In this document: piece after piece, positions 49,257 through 60,900 of the stretch
Layout of the letters: the number at the start of each line of letters is the position of its first letter
Position numbering within the stretch: position 1 is the first letter of the stretch
Assembly: GCA_032358255.1 (NCBI GenBank)
Contig: JAULBX010017303.1
Span: 1-64,000 of the forward strand
Source of the DNA: Heterotrichella gracilis
Taxonomy: Eukaryota > Sar > Xanthophyceae > Tribonematales > Xanthonemataceae
DNA length: 64,000 nt
Direction of reading: 5' to 3'
Translations under genes and position numbers: made by a program
The notes under the pieces: model-generated
Databases searched by the model: none
Told to the model about the DNA's origin: nothing
What the model saw: only the letters and a program-made list of their open reading frames with translations

Positions 49257-50283
49257 TTATGCGTTCTTCTCCTTTTGGACCACCACCTTGAACACCCCGT
49301 TGACCTCGGGGTGCAGCTTGATGGTCGCCTCGTACGTGCCAAGGGTCTTGATGTCTGGCAGCATCATGTCCTTCTTCTCAAGCTTCCTAGCTGTCTGCTG
49401 GAAGATGGCGTCAACCACCTCCTGGGTCGTCACGCTGCAACAAACAACCCACCGCCATTGTGAGTACCACGCGAGGGTGTGCCTTGCATGGGGCAGGACC
49501 CAAGTACCCAAATTGCTTTGTGCACGCACCTGCCGAAAATCTGGTCCTTCTCTCCGCACTTCTTCTTGATGATGAACTTGCCGATGGTCGCCAGCGCCCT
49601 GGCCATAGCCTCAGCCTTGGCCTTGACCTGCGGTGCAGCGGGTGTCCAGTGGGTTGCTGCGCTGGCCAATTCATTGCGCTGGGGTCATGCTGGCAGCTAG
49701 GTACACAGATGTTGAACAAACAGACGGCTTACCTCAGCCTTTGCCTTCAAGTCTAGGTCCTTCTCCTGCTGGATGCGCCTGAGTGCATAGGGGAATGCAT
49801 GTCAGCAAGAGAACCACAACTGTTGGCCAGCCACCCATGGGCAGCAAGGCTGAACAAGTGCAGTGGACCAACGTACTCCAAGATGGTCTCTGTTGCCTGC
49901 TTGGCATAGCCTTGTGGGGACAGGTAGTTCCTGAAGTAGCCAGTGGGCACGTTCTTGAGCTGACCAGCCACGCCCAGACCCTGGATGTCCTTCACAAGGA
50001 TGACCTGCTGCTTCTTCTGCACCCGCTTCTGGGCAACCACCTGGAAGGGCCGTACCTGCCTGGTGGCACACCTTGACGACGCTGTCAACGCGCTTGTCTG
50101 TGCCTGTGAACATAGGCTGGAGGTGATGCACATGCATAGTACAGGCATGAGCAGGAATTCCTCAACCCGAAAATACCTCACCCACAACACAAACATGGTA
50201 ATAAGCAGTTACATGCACGTGCACACGTCACGTACCGCGCCACTTGCCCGTAGGCCTTCGTAGGCCTTCAGTTGCAAACTCAT
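49257..50283 (-). CDS. Plastid ribosomal protein bL9, nuclear-encoded
   Basis: Five phase-consistent minus-strand exons: 50283-50236, 50103-49873, 49768-49733, 49627-49530, 49434-49257; 196 residues. The mature part starts at about [18 protein letters not shown] and follows with [20 protein letters not shown], the N-terminal rRNA-binding domain signature of bL9. A Lys/Ala-rich connecting helix ([14 protein letters not shown]) joins the C-terminal domain ([30 protein letters not shown]). The first roughly 45 residues are rich in Ser, Ala, Arg and Thr and lack acidic residues except one Glu, as in a chloroplast transit peptide. bL9 binds 23S rRNA at the base of the L1 stalk region. The start at 50283 is the only upstream ATG that splices in phase. 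A mitochondrial destination is less likely but not excluded. Confidence 0.95.
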
Positions 50284-50843
50284 TGTGCAGGGATCAGTAC
50301 TAGCGAGGCTAGCAAGGTTCTATGCAGTGGGGCGCCGCCAGTACCGGGTTGTCACACTCAAGCAAAGCACAAAGACTCTGTAACTTGGCTCGGAGGTGCC
50401 TCTTTGGGCATAAATCCATCCTAGTTCGCAACGCAGCCACCCCTGTGGCTGGCTGAGACTTGGGCAGGGGTAAAACGCAAGCGGGGGCGTCAGTGGGAGC
50501 TGGAGCATGCATGCATTGTGCACTTCACTCCTGTTTGCTAACAGATAGGCCACCTGCCCATTGCTACAAACCGACCGCTTGCAAGCTTGCTGTGTGAATA
50601 CCATACTTGGAAGCAGCTTTGCCTTCAACTGCTTGGCACTGTGTCGTACGCCACGTATACTCTCGATTGTTGGTGGCTGGGTTGTGCTTAGTCAGGGGAT
50701 TTGCTTCCAGGCTGCGACAGCCCACTGCAAATAGAGTTACTTATTGCTTTTGGGCAGGTTAAACACTGTCAGCAGGTGTAACAACCACACCCAAAGTGTC
50801 TCTCTAGTACACGGAGCACTGCACTTTGCCAGAGCCAATCACA
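50284..50843. promoter_or_regulatory. Divergent promoter between bL9 and HYPK
   Basis: 560 bases separate the bL9 start codon (-) and the HYPK start codon (+). Both gene products act at ribosomes (plastid and cytosolic), so shared control is conceivable but not shown. A TGCATGCATGCATTG run lies near 50506-50518. Confidence 0.5.
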
Positions 50844-51621
50844 ATGGAGGACACACCGGAAAAGAAGAAAGACAGGCAGTCCCGGGAACAGGACAAGGCT
50901 CTTGACTCTGTAACAGACTTGGTACGTTACTACAAAGGCTCCCTTCTTTGCAGATGGCAACACTTTGCCACTGTGCCCTGTCGCCCACATCGCTGTGCAT
51001 GTGTTGTCCTGCACAGCCGCTAGTTTATGCACAGCGGTGGTCGAGTTACATGTTTTATTCTGCACTCAGCTGTATGTGCCTGCACTTACTTGATTGCACA
51101 CACAGGTGGAGGAAAAGGAGCTCAACCAGTCAAAGGTACAGAAGGCAATGGAAGCACTGCATGCCTCACAACAAGCAGACCGACAGGCACAACGTGCAAG
51201 GTAATGCTTATGTACGAACATATGGTATGAACATGGGTACTCAACCGTTCCTCATAGGCAGCAGGGTGGTTATTGGTTTTGAAAGTATTTGTGGTTTCAT
51301 TTTCATCCCGTGGGTCATGGTTCCATTTGCGAAACTGTTCATGGCATATGGGCGCGCACGCTCAGCACACCTCTGCTGTTTGTCCCGCCCAAGCGTGTTG
51401 CATATGGATTAAAAGAGCCGCGACGGGGGTACCCATCTTTACTCTGAACCATACTAATGGTTTGGTGCAGGGAGAAGGAGCTTGCTGCTGTCAAGGTTGC
51501 CAAGGAGGACATCGACCTGCTGGTGTCAGAGTTTGAGGTGGACAAGCGGCTAGCTGAGCTGCGGTTACGGGAGAACAAGGGGGACGTCAAGCAGGCGCTG
51601 CTGTCCTTCCTGAAAGTATGA
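50844..51621 (+). CDS. HYPK: Huntingtin-interacting protein K homologue (NatA chaperone-like subunit)
   Basis: Three phase-consistent exons: 50844-50921, 51106-51200, 51471-51621; 107 residues, close to the usual HYPK length. The N-terminus is charged (MEDTPEKKKDRQSREQDKAL), then comes a helix with VEEKELNQSKVQKAMEAL. The C-terminal UBA-like domain reads REKELAAVKVAKEDIDLLVS and LAELRLRENKGDVKQALLSF. In animals, fungi and plants HYPK binds the Naa10-Naa15 NatA N-terminal acetyltransferase on cytosolic ribosomes and tunes its activity. Divergent from bL9. Confidence 0.9.
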
Positions 51622-52617
51622 GTCGGAGGTGTGAAGGGAGACGGCGGGGGGCAATGCGAAGCTACTGCTACTGTTCAGCATGCTGGGTTCAGCACGGCTG
51701 GCTGCTGGTGGTGTGTCGTAGAGTGGTGATGGGGTTTTAGTGGGTTCTGGTGTAAGCCAGCTGTGGCAGGTGACTTGCTCGCCAGGACAAGGTACCACGC
51801 CTGCTGCAGCGCTGGGTGGTGCTGCTGTCAGATTACGGTTCTCTCTGACGGTAGCCAGACAAAATTGAGCAGAATTTGGTTTATTTACTGTCAAAGGCTG
51901 CAGACAGTCTACCAGTCGTAGCCAGACAATGGTTGTAATTGTATGGTGCACCCATGCACGGGAGTGGTGTTTGGTTGCATCGTATGTACTTTACTGCCTT
52001 TTGGCTTGCAAGACAGTGATTGTGCGTTGGTGACTGATGTTATGCATGGTATTCCTGCTAGTGCGCAGACTCATCTGCCACTAGATGGCTGTTGTGGTGT
52101 GGCGCCTCTAGCAGTGCAGCCGTCAAGGGGGTTTTGCAGGTTTCCCGGTTCAGCAAATACGCCTTACGGGGCTGCCAATGCATGGGAACGATGGAGCTAT
52201 TATTAATCTGCTTTGCATTATTACTCCAGCCTTGGGACACTGGCTCTGAACAAGCATGCCTTGTAATCATCCATCATTCCTGAACAAGAAGATAAAGAGC
52301 AATAAATAAATAAAAGTCGATTTATAGTAAAATTCCAGGCAATTTTAATTAAATATGGCATCCACGAGCTTGCAGGGCTGCTGTAACCCACACCACTGAT
52401 ATAACCGTTCGACTTCAACAACGAGGATTCACTGCAGTAAAGCTACTCGCCTGGAAGCAGAGAGCGTCGCAAATCCAATACAGTTGCTAGCAATGTGCAC
52501 AGATTTTACTTGAGACTGCTGCCTGTGCTGCCCGGTTCATCCCCTCACTGGGAAGCTTTTTGCCCTTGGTTCGTCAACCAGTGCCACTTTCCCGTGTTGG
52601 GCAGGGTTGGACAAAGC
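51622..52617. other. Intergenic, HYPK to Fra a 1-associated-like gene
   Basis: About 1 kb between two tandem plus-strand genes, including the HYPK 3' UTR. A TGTAA at 51934-51938 is the best poly(A) signal. An AT-rich patch lies at about 52290-52360. No gene is supported. Confidence 0.5.
51934..51938 (+). terminator. Candidate HYPK polyadenylation signal TGTAA
   Basis: TGTAA about 313 bases after the HYPK stop, the usual chlorophyte poly(A) signal. Positional evidence only. Confidence 0.35.
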
Positions 52618-53485
52618 ATGGGTTCCCTGCCTACTCCCTGGTGGGAGCGCTTCACGTATACGTCGGACGTCACGCCACTGCCCAGCTGTTCAACCCACAC
52701 TGTCTTGCACACTTCCTGCAAGGTGGAGGTCAGCCCAGAGGGGATTCCAATCAGAAAGTGTGAACGATTGTTTGAGAAGTTCCTGCGCTGCCCTGGCAAG
52801 CAGGATGAGCTCGTTGAGAGCTTGAGCGAGCACTCAGAGGAGGAGCTCCCATGCTCGTCCGGGCAATCACCGCAGGGCGACGTGGATCTGAAGCAAGGCC
52901 AAGTGATAGCCTCCAACCCTGGACAGGTTGGTGTCCCTGGTTCCAGCTCCGTACTCTGCCCATGCAGCAGTACACTGTTGCTTTCCCAGTACAGTGCCAC
53001 AACCAGGATAGTGCCCTGGGAGTTCAAACAACTTTGCCTTTGTGACATGGGAGTCCACCATTGCAGGCCATCGAGGACTTCATCGCCAGCTTTGCAGCAG
53101 AAGTACTCAGCTCTGCTGCTCAACAGGCCATGGACGGCAGTAGGCAGGAGCACGGGGACCGAGGGTTGCATGGCTTTTTCAGCAAGCTGTTTAAGCGGCC
53201 GGCAGGTGATGCACAAACAGGTGGGTTCATGAGATCTCCAGCTAGCTTGCATGTTGCCTAGGTCACCCTACCACCTTGGTTTATTACCAGTTCTGCCACT
53301 AGGCTGTTGACCATGATGCACACCTACCGATGCCTTGGTGCCTTGGTGTCTATGCAGATGGATACATTGTCGCACGTCGATGCATCAACCTCCTGGGCTG
53401 AGTGCTTGTTGCCATACGTGCAGGAGACAAGAACAAAAAGCGCAAGGCCTGGGAGGAGTACTCCAAGAACTTCCAGGAGGTTTGA
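52618..53485 (+). CDS. Fra a 1 / Mal d 1-associated protein-like
   Basis: Three phase-consistent exons: 52618-52926, 53067-53220, 53424-53485; 174 residues. It begins MGSLPTPWWERFTYTSDV and has a core CKVEVSPEGIPIRKCERLFE then FLRCPGKQDELVES. This recalls the plant Fra a 1-associated family, where a conserved Cys-containing pattern (VRKCEKTEE...CIGRP) is followed by an acidic stretch. A helical block with two Phe-rich turns (IEDFIASFAAEVL, GFFSKLFKRP) comes next, then a basic Lys-rich end (DKNKKRKAWEEYSKNF). No membrane span or signal peptide is seen. The biochemical role of the family is not established, so none is claimed. The start could lie further upstream, since the frame stays open back to about 52495. 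Confidence 0.7.
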
Positions 53486-54906
53486 GCCACGGACAGACCC
53501 GATGTCAAGTGCGTCAGCCTTGGTCTAGGCAAGTCTGCCCATGGGTGGCTAGTTGACAGTTGCGCCACAGCATGGGTTATATTGATGCCACAGCGGTAAA
53601 CGAGGCATGGTTGGGTAAGCATAGGCCAGTAGCACCTTTGGACTTTCAAGGTCTTGTTAGCAGGCGGCACTCCTTCTGGGTAGGTTTTCAGTTTGAGATA
53701 GATGCCCTTGCAATGTTCAACCATGCTATCAAGTGCCCTTTTCCAGTGTAGTGAACTGACTGCCGTAGTACGTGCCGCAACTGATATTTTGACAAAAGCA
53801 AGCCTCGTAGTTCCCTGGTTTCGCACAGTTGTACAGTTTGCTGTGGAAAACCGTTGTACCTTCGGCCATGCTTGGAATTTTAGGGCCCTGCCTGTGCTGG
53901 GTGTGTGAACAACGACTGCTTTAGAGTTTGAAGAGTTGAATTATAGCCATAGGATGTTACAGCACTTTCTCACTTGATACAATTTCTGAAAAGCGAAATT
54001 CAAGCGCTCTTGCCTAAGTGCTCATTGTTTTCAGTGTGCTATTTCCATACCAAGCTTGCCCATATCAAAAACACGGTGAAACACTTGAAAGTAGATACGA
54101 GCAGTGGTTTCAAGGCTCCCACCGGCTGACAAAAGGTGAACTTTGCGTGTTGTTGACAGCTAGTGTCTCGTCGATGTGCTTTAAAAAGACTCCACGGAGC
54201 TGGCCAACCAGCTTGCGGCATTTTTTGCAAATACTTGCTTGTTGCTGTGCTTGCGCTAAATTGGCGCCTGTTTTGTGGTGCATGCTGTGCATATACTTGT
54301 AACCAGACCATTTGCAGTTGCATTTTGCAAGCAAACCTTGTTGGGTGCTCGCTGTCTCACTCAGACCTTTGCGGCTGGGCTACTGTAATAGGTGCCATGC
54401 CTTGGGCGGCCCATGGCATCGAGTGCAGTACACGCGCCCTATCACGAGGCACCACGAAACTGAGTGCATTTTGTCACCAGCAACGTTTGCACTGCACCCA
54501 CCTGATGCACTAGTGGTTCATAAACCCTAGCTTTAAACCCTAGGCCAGGGTTTATCCACACGAGGGCAGGCAGCGGAGGTGCAGCCGTCAGAGCGGTCAG
54601 GTCTTGGAAGCCGTGACCCAGGGCTTAAGCTTTGTGGTGTCAAAGCAGTGCTAGGCGCTTTTTGGTGACATAATCTCGTGCAGCTATTGTCCGCTGCATT
54701 TGCTTAGCTGAAGAGGGGAACGGTGTCGTAGCTCGACGCGCAGCCAGTCAATAGCCACTTCCGAAAGAGCTTGTGGTGGGCGACCGTGGTAGCCTAACCC
54801 CGAAACTAGTTGTCGTCAAACGCATATAGTTGCGGGCGTTTGCCATACGCATTAGGCAGCTATATTGTATTTGAAACTTCCGCGCGACTAGCGGGGATAG
54901 TGCAGG
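53486..54906. other. Intergenic, upstream of the PHOX-like gene
   Basis: 1.4 kb without exons of matching phase. It contains the 3' UTR of the Fra a 1-associated-like gene and the promoter of the PHOX-like gene, including a cluster of telo-box-like motifs at 54521-54556. Confidence 0.5.
54521..54556. promoter_or_regulatory. Telo-box-like cluster upstream of the PHOX-like gene
   Basis: Three AAACCCTA / TAGGGTTT units (ATAAACCCTAGC, TTTAAACCCTAGG, CAGGGTTTAT) lie within 36 bases, about 360 bases before the start codon. In plants, AAACCCTA telo-boxes are known promoter elements bound by Myb-type and other factors. Here it may instead be one more interstitial telomere tract. Confidence 0.45.
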
Positions 54907-57900
54907 ATGGGCAAGAAGTCGAGAGCATCGCCCACTGGGCCTGCAGTGGTTGATGAAGTGAGTGGTGCACACACTCACCAGCTGCCCTGAAAGCATCCTG
55001 GTTACCCCGGGCTCGGTCGTTTCCAACCACCTTGACGGTGCTGTGTGTTTGCAGGCGGCTGTGTCGGCAATCGCTCAGCTGAAGGACGACGGGAACAAGC
55101 ACTTTGGTCGCAAGGAGTACCAGAAGGCGCTGGAGAGCTATGAGAAAGCCATCAAGCTCATTCCCGAGAACCACGCAGACGGTGCACTCCTGCACAGCAA
55201 CAGGGCGGCGTGCTTCATGATGTTCAAGAGGTACGTGCGGCCCTGGTTGCGGGGTACGGAACCCTGCACAGCTCATGCCATGTAGTCCACACAACCTTTG
55301 GTACTGTACGCAACACTTGGGGGGGGTGGGGGGGTAATTTACAAAACCACGCTCGTGTATGAGTATGAATTCGTTTTTGTTGGGCTCTGCTGTCGTGAAT
55401 AATACGTAGTTTTAGTGGGCAGTACTGTTTATCAGCTTTCATCTGGGGGAGGTCTCAGGTTGTCAGTTGCATGCATTCCAGCAGTGCAGCTGTGGTAGCA
55501 CTTCACCAGCTTTGCGTTACACCAGCTCTGCACTGGCAACCAGCACCTATCCTGCTGCGGTCCATGTAGTTGCACAGTGAAACCCCGTCCTAGCTTTCCC
55601 TCAGCAACCCGCTAATCCCCCGATCCTCCAAGCACACGCTTGCGCCATTGCCAATGGCTGTATTGACGTTTCACAAGGTTGAGCAACGGCAGTGATCTGA
55701 ACTGGACACCGTCTGGGTGTGACGCTACTGGTTGACAATGCTCCAGCTCGAAACCCGCCACCAGCAGCCCATTTAGCAAGCTGGTGCCAGTTTCTCACTA
55801 TCATGGTGGTGATCTGCGTGCAAGCGTTTCTGTTACGTGTGTTGCCAGCTATCGTGCCCGTTATTGACGCTGAGTTTCGATTTTGGCAACAAGCGCAAGT
55901 AACCCCTTCTCTCGCGTAAGTGCAGTAACCGAGCCATGCACGGTCCACCCGACCCAGCCTGGCAATAATCACCTCACCACCTCTCACCCACTCACCACAA
56001 TACCCCTGCACGCACTCACACTCTCGACTCTCCCACAATTTGTGCACCCACCACCCACCACCCAGGTGCCGTGAACCTTAAACCCTAAACCCTAAACGCA
56101 ACCCTTAACCCTACTCCAGGTTCAAGGAGGCTGTGAAGGAGTGCACCGCTGCCCTGGATGCCCAGCCTGGCTACCACAAGGCGCTCATCCGCCGCGCCAA
56201 GGCTTACGAGCACATGGGCCAGTTCAAGCAGGCGCTGTCGGACATCCAAAAGGTCAACAAGACGGACAGCGCCACAAAGGACACAGCGGTGCGTGGCGAC
56301 AGGGGGTTTAGGCGCAGGGTTCAAAATGGTTTAGGGTATTAGGGTTTGGGGTATTTGCGGTGCCAAGGACCATTGTCAGCAGACTCTATGCATACAGAAG
56401 GTCAAGTAGGTGAACAGCGCCACAAAGGAAACAGCAGTGCGTGGTTGAAGGGGTGCAGGGGGTTTTCCAGGTCCAGGGTAGGGTTTTCATGGGCGGTGGG
56501 TTTGGGGTTGAGGGTTGAGGCTGCGCCAAGGCCTGCGAGGGCATGGGCCGGGTTAAGCAGGCGCTGTCAGGTATACAAGGGGTCAGGTAGGCGGTCAACG
56601 CCACAAAGGGCACAGCGTTTAGGGTATAGGGTTTAGCGTTTAGGGTATAGGGTTCAGGGTCAAAGCAATTGACAGTGGGATGGACCTGCGGTATGTTGGA
56701 GCGGGAGGGCTTCGGTAGGGGCGGGTGGTGATGCTGCCTTTGGCACGGGTTGGGGTGGTGGCGGGTGGGGGTGTTGCGTGGTGGGGATTGGTGGGGGTGC
56801 TGCAGTAATGCCTGCCCACTGCATGCATGACACATTTAGGAGGGTGCATGCATAACACGCATGGGTAAAGTCAGGAAACATGAAATTATCACAGAAATAT
56901 TCCGGGGTGTCTAAGGTGGAGGCTACACATTCGTCCTCCCCACATACAGCATCTGGATTCCGGGCAAATGCGCAGCTGCCATATCCATCCGTGCCCCTCT
57001 TCCCGGCCCTCCCCTCCTACACACACGTCCCCCCTCCCCCTTGCAGGAGTCTGAGAAGCGCCTGCGGGAGGCGGTGGCGGGCAAGCGCACAGCGGCACTG
57101 GCCAACGGGGCGCCCCAGCTACCCCAGCGGGCCCCAATCTTCCAGGTGCGCCTAACCCTAAACCCTAAACAGCTACCCTAGCCTAGTCTTCCAGCGTGGG
57201 GCTGAGACCAACTCCCTAAAACCCTGCAAACCCACCACCCAAACGGGGCGCCAATTTGTGGCCGACCACTGCATTGCTTTAATCATGATATGCCCATGCA
57301 GAGGGTCTTGTTGGCGCAGCATACTGACCGCATGTGGCCATGGGGCCTGTGTGGATGGCCCAAGGGTCGAGGATCTTAAATTCTGGGTTGAATGTGGTGG
57401 TGGCGGCATGGCAATTTAGAAGTGGCGCTGGGGGAGGTGGATGGGTGGTGGGGGGGGGGCGACATGGACTCGCAATCTGTCCTACCCACCCCCACACATT
57501 CTCCGTCCCCTCCCGCATGACAGTGGAGGGCACCGCCAACCAACTCCCCATCCACACACCCATACTGGCGCACCTGCACCTGCGTCCCCTCCCCTTCCCT
57601 ATACCCCCCACAAGGATGACGTAACCCCCCCCCTGGGCTCGTCTCTAGGCCAAGTGCACGCTTGGCAACGAGACGAGCGTGGTGGAGGGGTGGGTGGGGA
57701 GGTGGGTGGGTGACATGGACTCGCAATCTGTCCCACCCACCCTACAGACATCCTGCGCCCCACCCCCACACTGCCGCATCTGCGTACCCTCCCCTCCTAA
57801 TGTCCCCCCCCAATCTCCCTCCCCCCTCGTCTCCAGGCCAAGTGCACGCTTGACAATGAGACGCGCGTGGTGCACATGAACGAGACCGTGTCGTACGCCG

Positions 57901-60900
57901 ATCTGCTCAACGCGGTGCGCCAAAAGTTCCCTGGGTCGGGCCCAGTCATCCTCAAGTACCTGGACAAGTGAGTGAGGGTTGGAGGCTTTGAGGGCTTAGT
58001 TACTTTATTGTGGGTGATTAATGTGCGGCAATGGTTCCCTGGTTCCGTCGGAGTCCTTCTCATGTACCTGGACAAGTGAGTGAGGGTTTGGAGACTTTGA
58101 GGGTTTAGACAGCTAATTGTGGGTGGTTAGTGTGCGCCAATGGTTTCCTGGCTCCGTCCCAGTCATGCTAAGTACCTGGGCGGGGGGGAGATGAACCCCG
58201 TTCCTGCTTTGTGTATCGTCTTGCTGGGTTGGCCAGCGCATGTAGTTGTCAGGGTAGTGAGTTTGAGCAAAACGGGGTATGGTAGCTATGAAAGGTCTTA
58301 ACAAAGTAGGATTTGGTAACTACAAAAAGGTACTGATTTACAAATCATTATCTCGTTTTTCTGAACAATAAAACACAATCAATATCCACATTCTAGGGAG
58401 GGCGATCTGGTGACCATCACAGAGCGCGGCGACCTGCACAAGGCTCTGCGTGAGCTGGTGGAGACCAGCGAGAGGATGGGCCAGCTTCAGCGCGGCTACC
58501 CTGCGCTCATGACACCCCTGCGCATCCAGGTCATCAAGGTGGCCTCAGAGGTGGGTAATAAGAATAAGAGAAACTAATAATAATGTGGATATTTTTTGTA
58601 AAATAATCATGTGGTCATCAAGGTGACCACAGAGGTGGGTACTGGCGCTGGGGGGGAGGGGGGGGGTTTTGGGCGTTGTGGGCCCGGCACGCATGGCGAG
58701 GGTTGGGGCGAGGTTGAGGCGGCTAGAGCGCATAGGTCAGCCGCAGGGTGGGTAGCCTGCACTTTGGAACCCCACTGGGTTGTGGGTCCCGCAAGGCTTC
58801 ATGCGCCCTCGCGAGGATCAGCACCAACTTGAAAGGCATGGCGCAACCATGTTTTCACACGGCGGTTTGCAGGAAAGTCTAATGCAAGTGCTGTGTTCCT
58901 GATGTCCCAAAGCATTGAACGAGCCCAGTTATTTCCTCTCGTCTCCTCTTATCCACACATTTTCTCCCCCTCCCAGGCTGATGTCCCCCGCCCCCCTGAT
59001 GTGGAGCTGGCCCAGATCGCGCGTGCGCAGGCCGCGTTGGCTCAGAGCCACAAGCAGCAGCAGCTGGCACTGGAGCAGGCAACAAAGAAGGTAGGGGCGC
59101 AAACCCTAAATCCTAAACCCTAAACCCTTACCCTTAGCAGCAGGCACAGGCGCAGGCAACAGAGAAGGTGGGGGCACAAACCCGAAACCCTAAGCTCTTA
59201 ACCCTTTAACCCTTAGCCTTAGCAGCAGGCACTGGAGCAGCAGACAAAGAAGTGTCACCTTTGCCTTACACGCTAGTGTGCGCTTGCAAGCATGAGGCAT
59301 GCAAATCCACCTCAACGCGTGGCAATCTAGCCCAAAGGTGGTTGGGTGGCGGCAGGTGAAGTTGCTGCATGGGCTGGGTTGCACCTAAACCTGTAGGCCT
59401 CCAAAGCCTGATAGCCTATATCATTCGAATACTGGTGCATGTATACGTGCATCTGCGCAGTACGGTATGCAATACATGCGCAAAGCTCCCCCCTTGCCAC
59501 TAACCCTGCCATACCCTCCTCACCCCCCACCCACCCCCCACCCCCCTTGCAGGAGGAGCCCGACCAGGTGTATGAGGTTGAGGAGTGGCTGGTGGACTTT
59601 GCAAATCTGTTCAGGGACCAGCTCAACATCGACCCAGAGAGGTAAAACCCTAACCCAAACCCTAGAACAAGCCAGCAAAACCCTATCACCAAAACCTGTT
59701 TAAGAGCCAGTTCAACATTGGCCCAAAGAAGCAAAACCCTAATTTGAATAACCCCGGCATGCCTCTGGGCAACGTGTTGCGCACACTCTACCTACCAAAA
59801 CCTGGTCACTAATCTGAGTACAAACCACTCTTGCTAGAAAGCGCTGGCAGATGAAACATCACAAATAAACAGATATGCAGCTCGGTGATGCTGCAAAACC
59901 CCTAGGCACATGCGCCGCGGCAGTCACTCATGCAGCCCTAATCGCCACCCCCTCTAGGCACCTGGACCTAAACCCTAAACCCCAAACCTGTTGCCTACAC
60001 CCTAAACCCTTGCCACCCTGCAGGCACCTTGACCTGGTTGCCGAAACCCTATACTTACACCCAAGACTCTAAACCCTTGCCACCCTGCAGGCACCTTGAC
60101 CTGGTTGCCGAAACCCTATACCCTACACCCAAGACTCTAAACCCTTGCCACCCTGCAGGCACCTCGACCTGCACGCCATTGGCTACGACAAGTGCACGCA
60201 GGCGCTGGACGCTGCAGTGAAGGATGAGAAGGCGTTGCCGCTGTTTAGGCAATCGGCGGACAAGTTCATGGTAAGGGATGGGACTCTGGTGGACCCAGGG
60301 GCTGTGCAGGCAAATGCCTGCGATTGACTGTGCATGGCTTGACAAGGGTGTTGGGGGTGGTGATGGTGGGGGTGGCGCAGAGTAAGTGCACACTGCTGTG
60401 GTGGATGAAGAGACGCAGCCGCTGTCCAGGCAAATCAGAGGGCGCGTGTGTGTGTAGGAGTAGACAACCCTGAACTCTGAAACCCTACCCTAAACCCTAC
60501 ATCCCACCCCTCGCAGGGGGTGACCATCACGGGTCTGTACAACTGGGGCCAGTCACTAAACCCTATATTCCTCCCAGTAAACCCTAAAGCTGAACCCTTA
60601 ACCCCTGCAGGAGGTGACCATCACCGGGTCTGTACAACTGGGGCCAGTCAATAAACCCTAAGTTCCTCCCGATAAACTCTAACGCTGAACCCTTAAACCC
60701 TGCAGGAGGTGACCATCACGGGGCTGTACAACTGGGGCAACATCCACCTCTGCCTGGCCCGGCGGCTGGTGGAGCAGGCACAGGCCGCAGGCACGCCACT
60801 GGCTGAGGCGCTGCCAGCTGTGCTCAAGGAGATGGACGAGGCGGAGCGGAGGTGGGCACCGTTTTTCTACTATTAGTTAGACTACTGGACTAGGATGTAT

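Noticed and set aside
49768-49780. Acceptor of bL9 exon 3 a few bases upstream (adding RRI)
   Set aside because: It breaks the reading frame from exon 2; the CCAG at 49769 keeps phase 0.
52545-53252. 235-residue minus-strand open frame opposite the Fra a 1-associated-like gene
   Set aside because: The plus strand gives phase-consistent exons with family-like motifs; the minus frame crosses their introns with no meaning.
57649-57700. A true extra exon of the PHOX-like gene
   Set aside because: The frame does not continue to a phase-matching donor and the segment is clearly a copy of the exon 5 start.
60023-60135. Earlier acceptors of PHOX exon 9 as the real ones
   Set aside because: Reading from them meets stop codons before the conserved exon; only the 60159 start is open.
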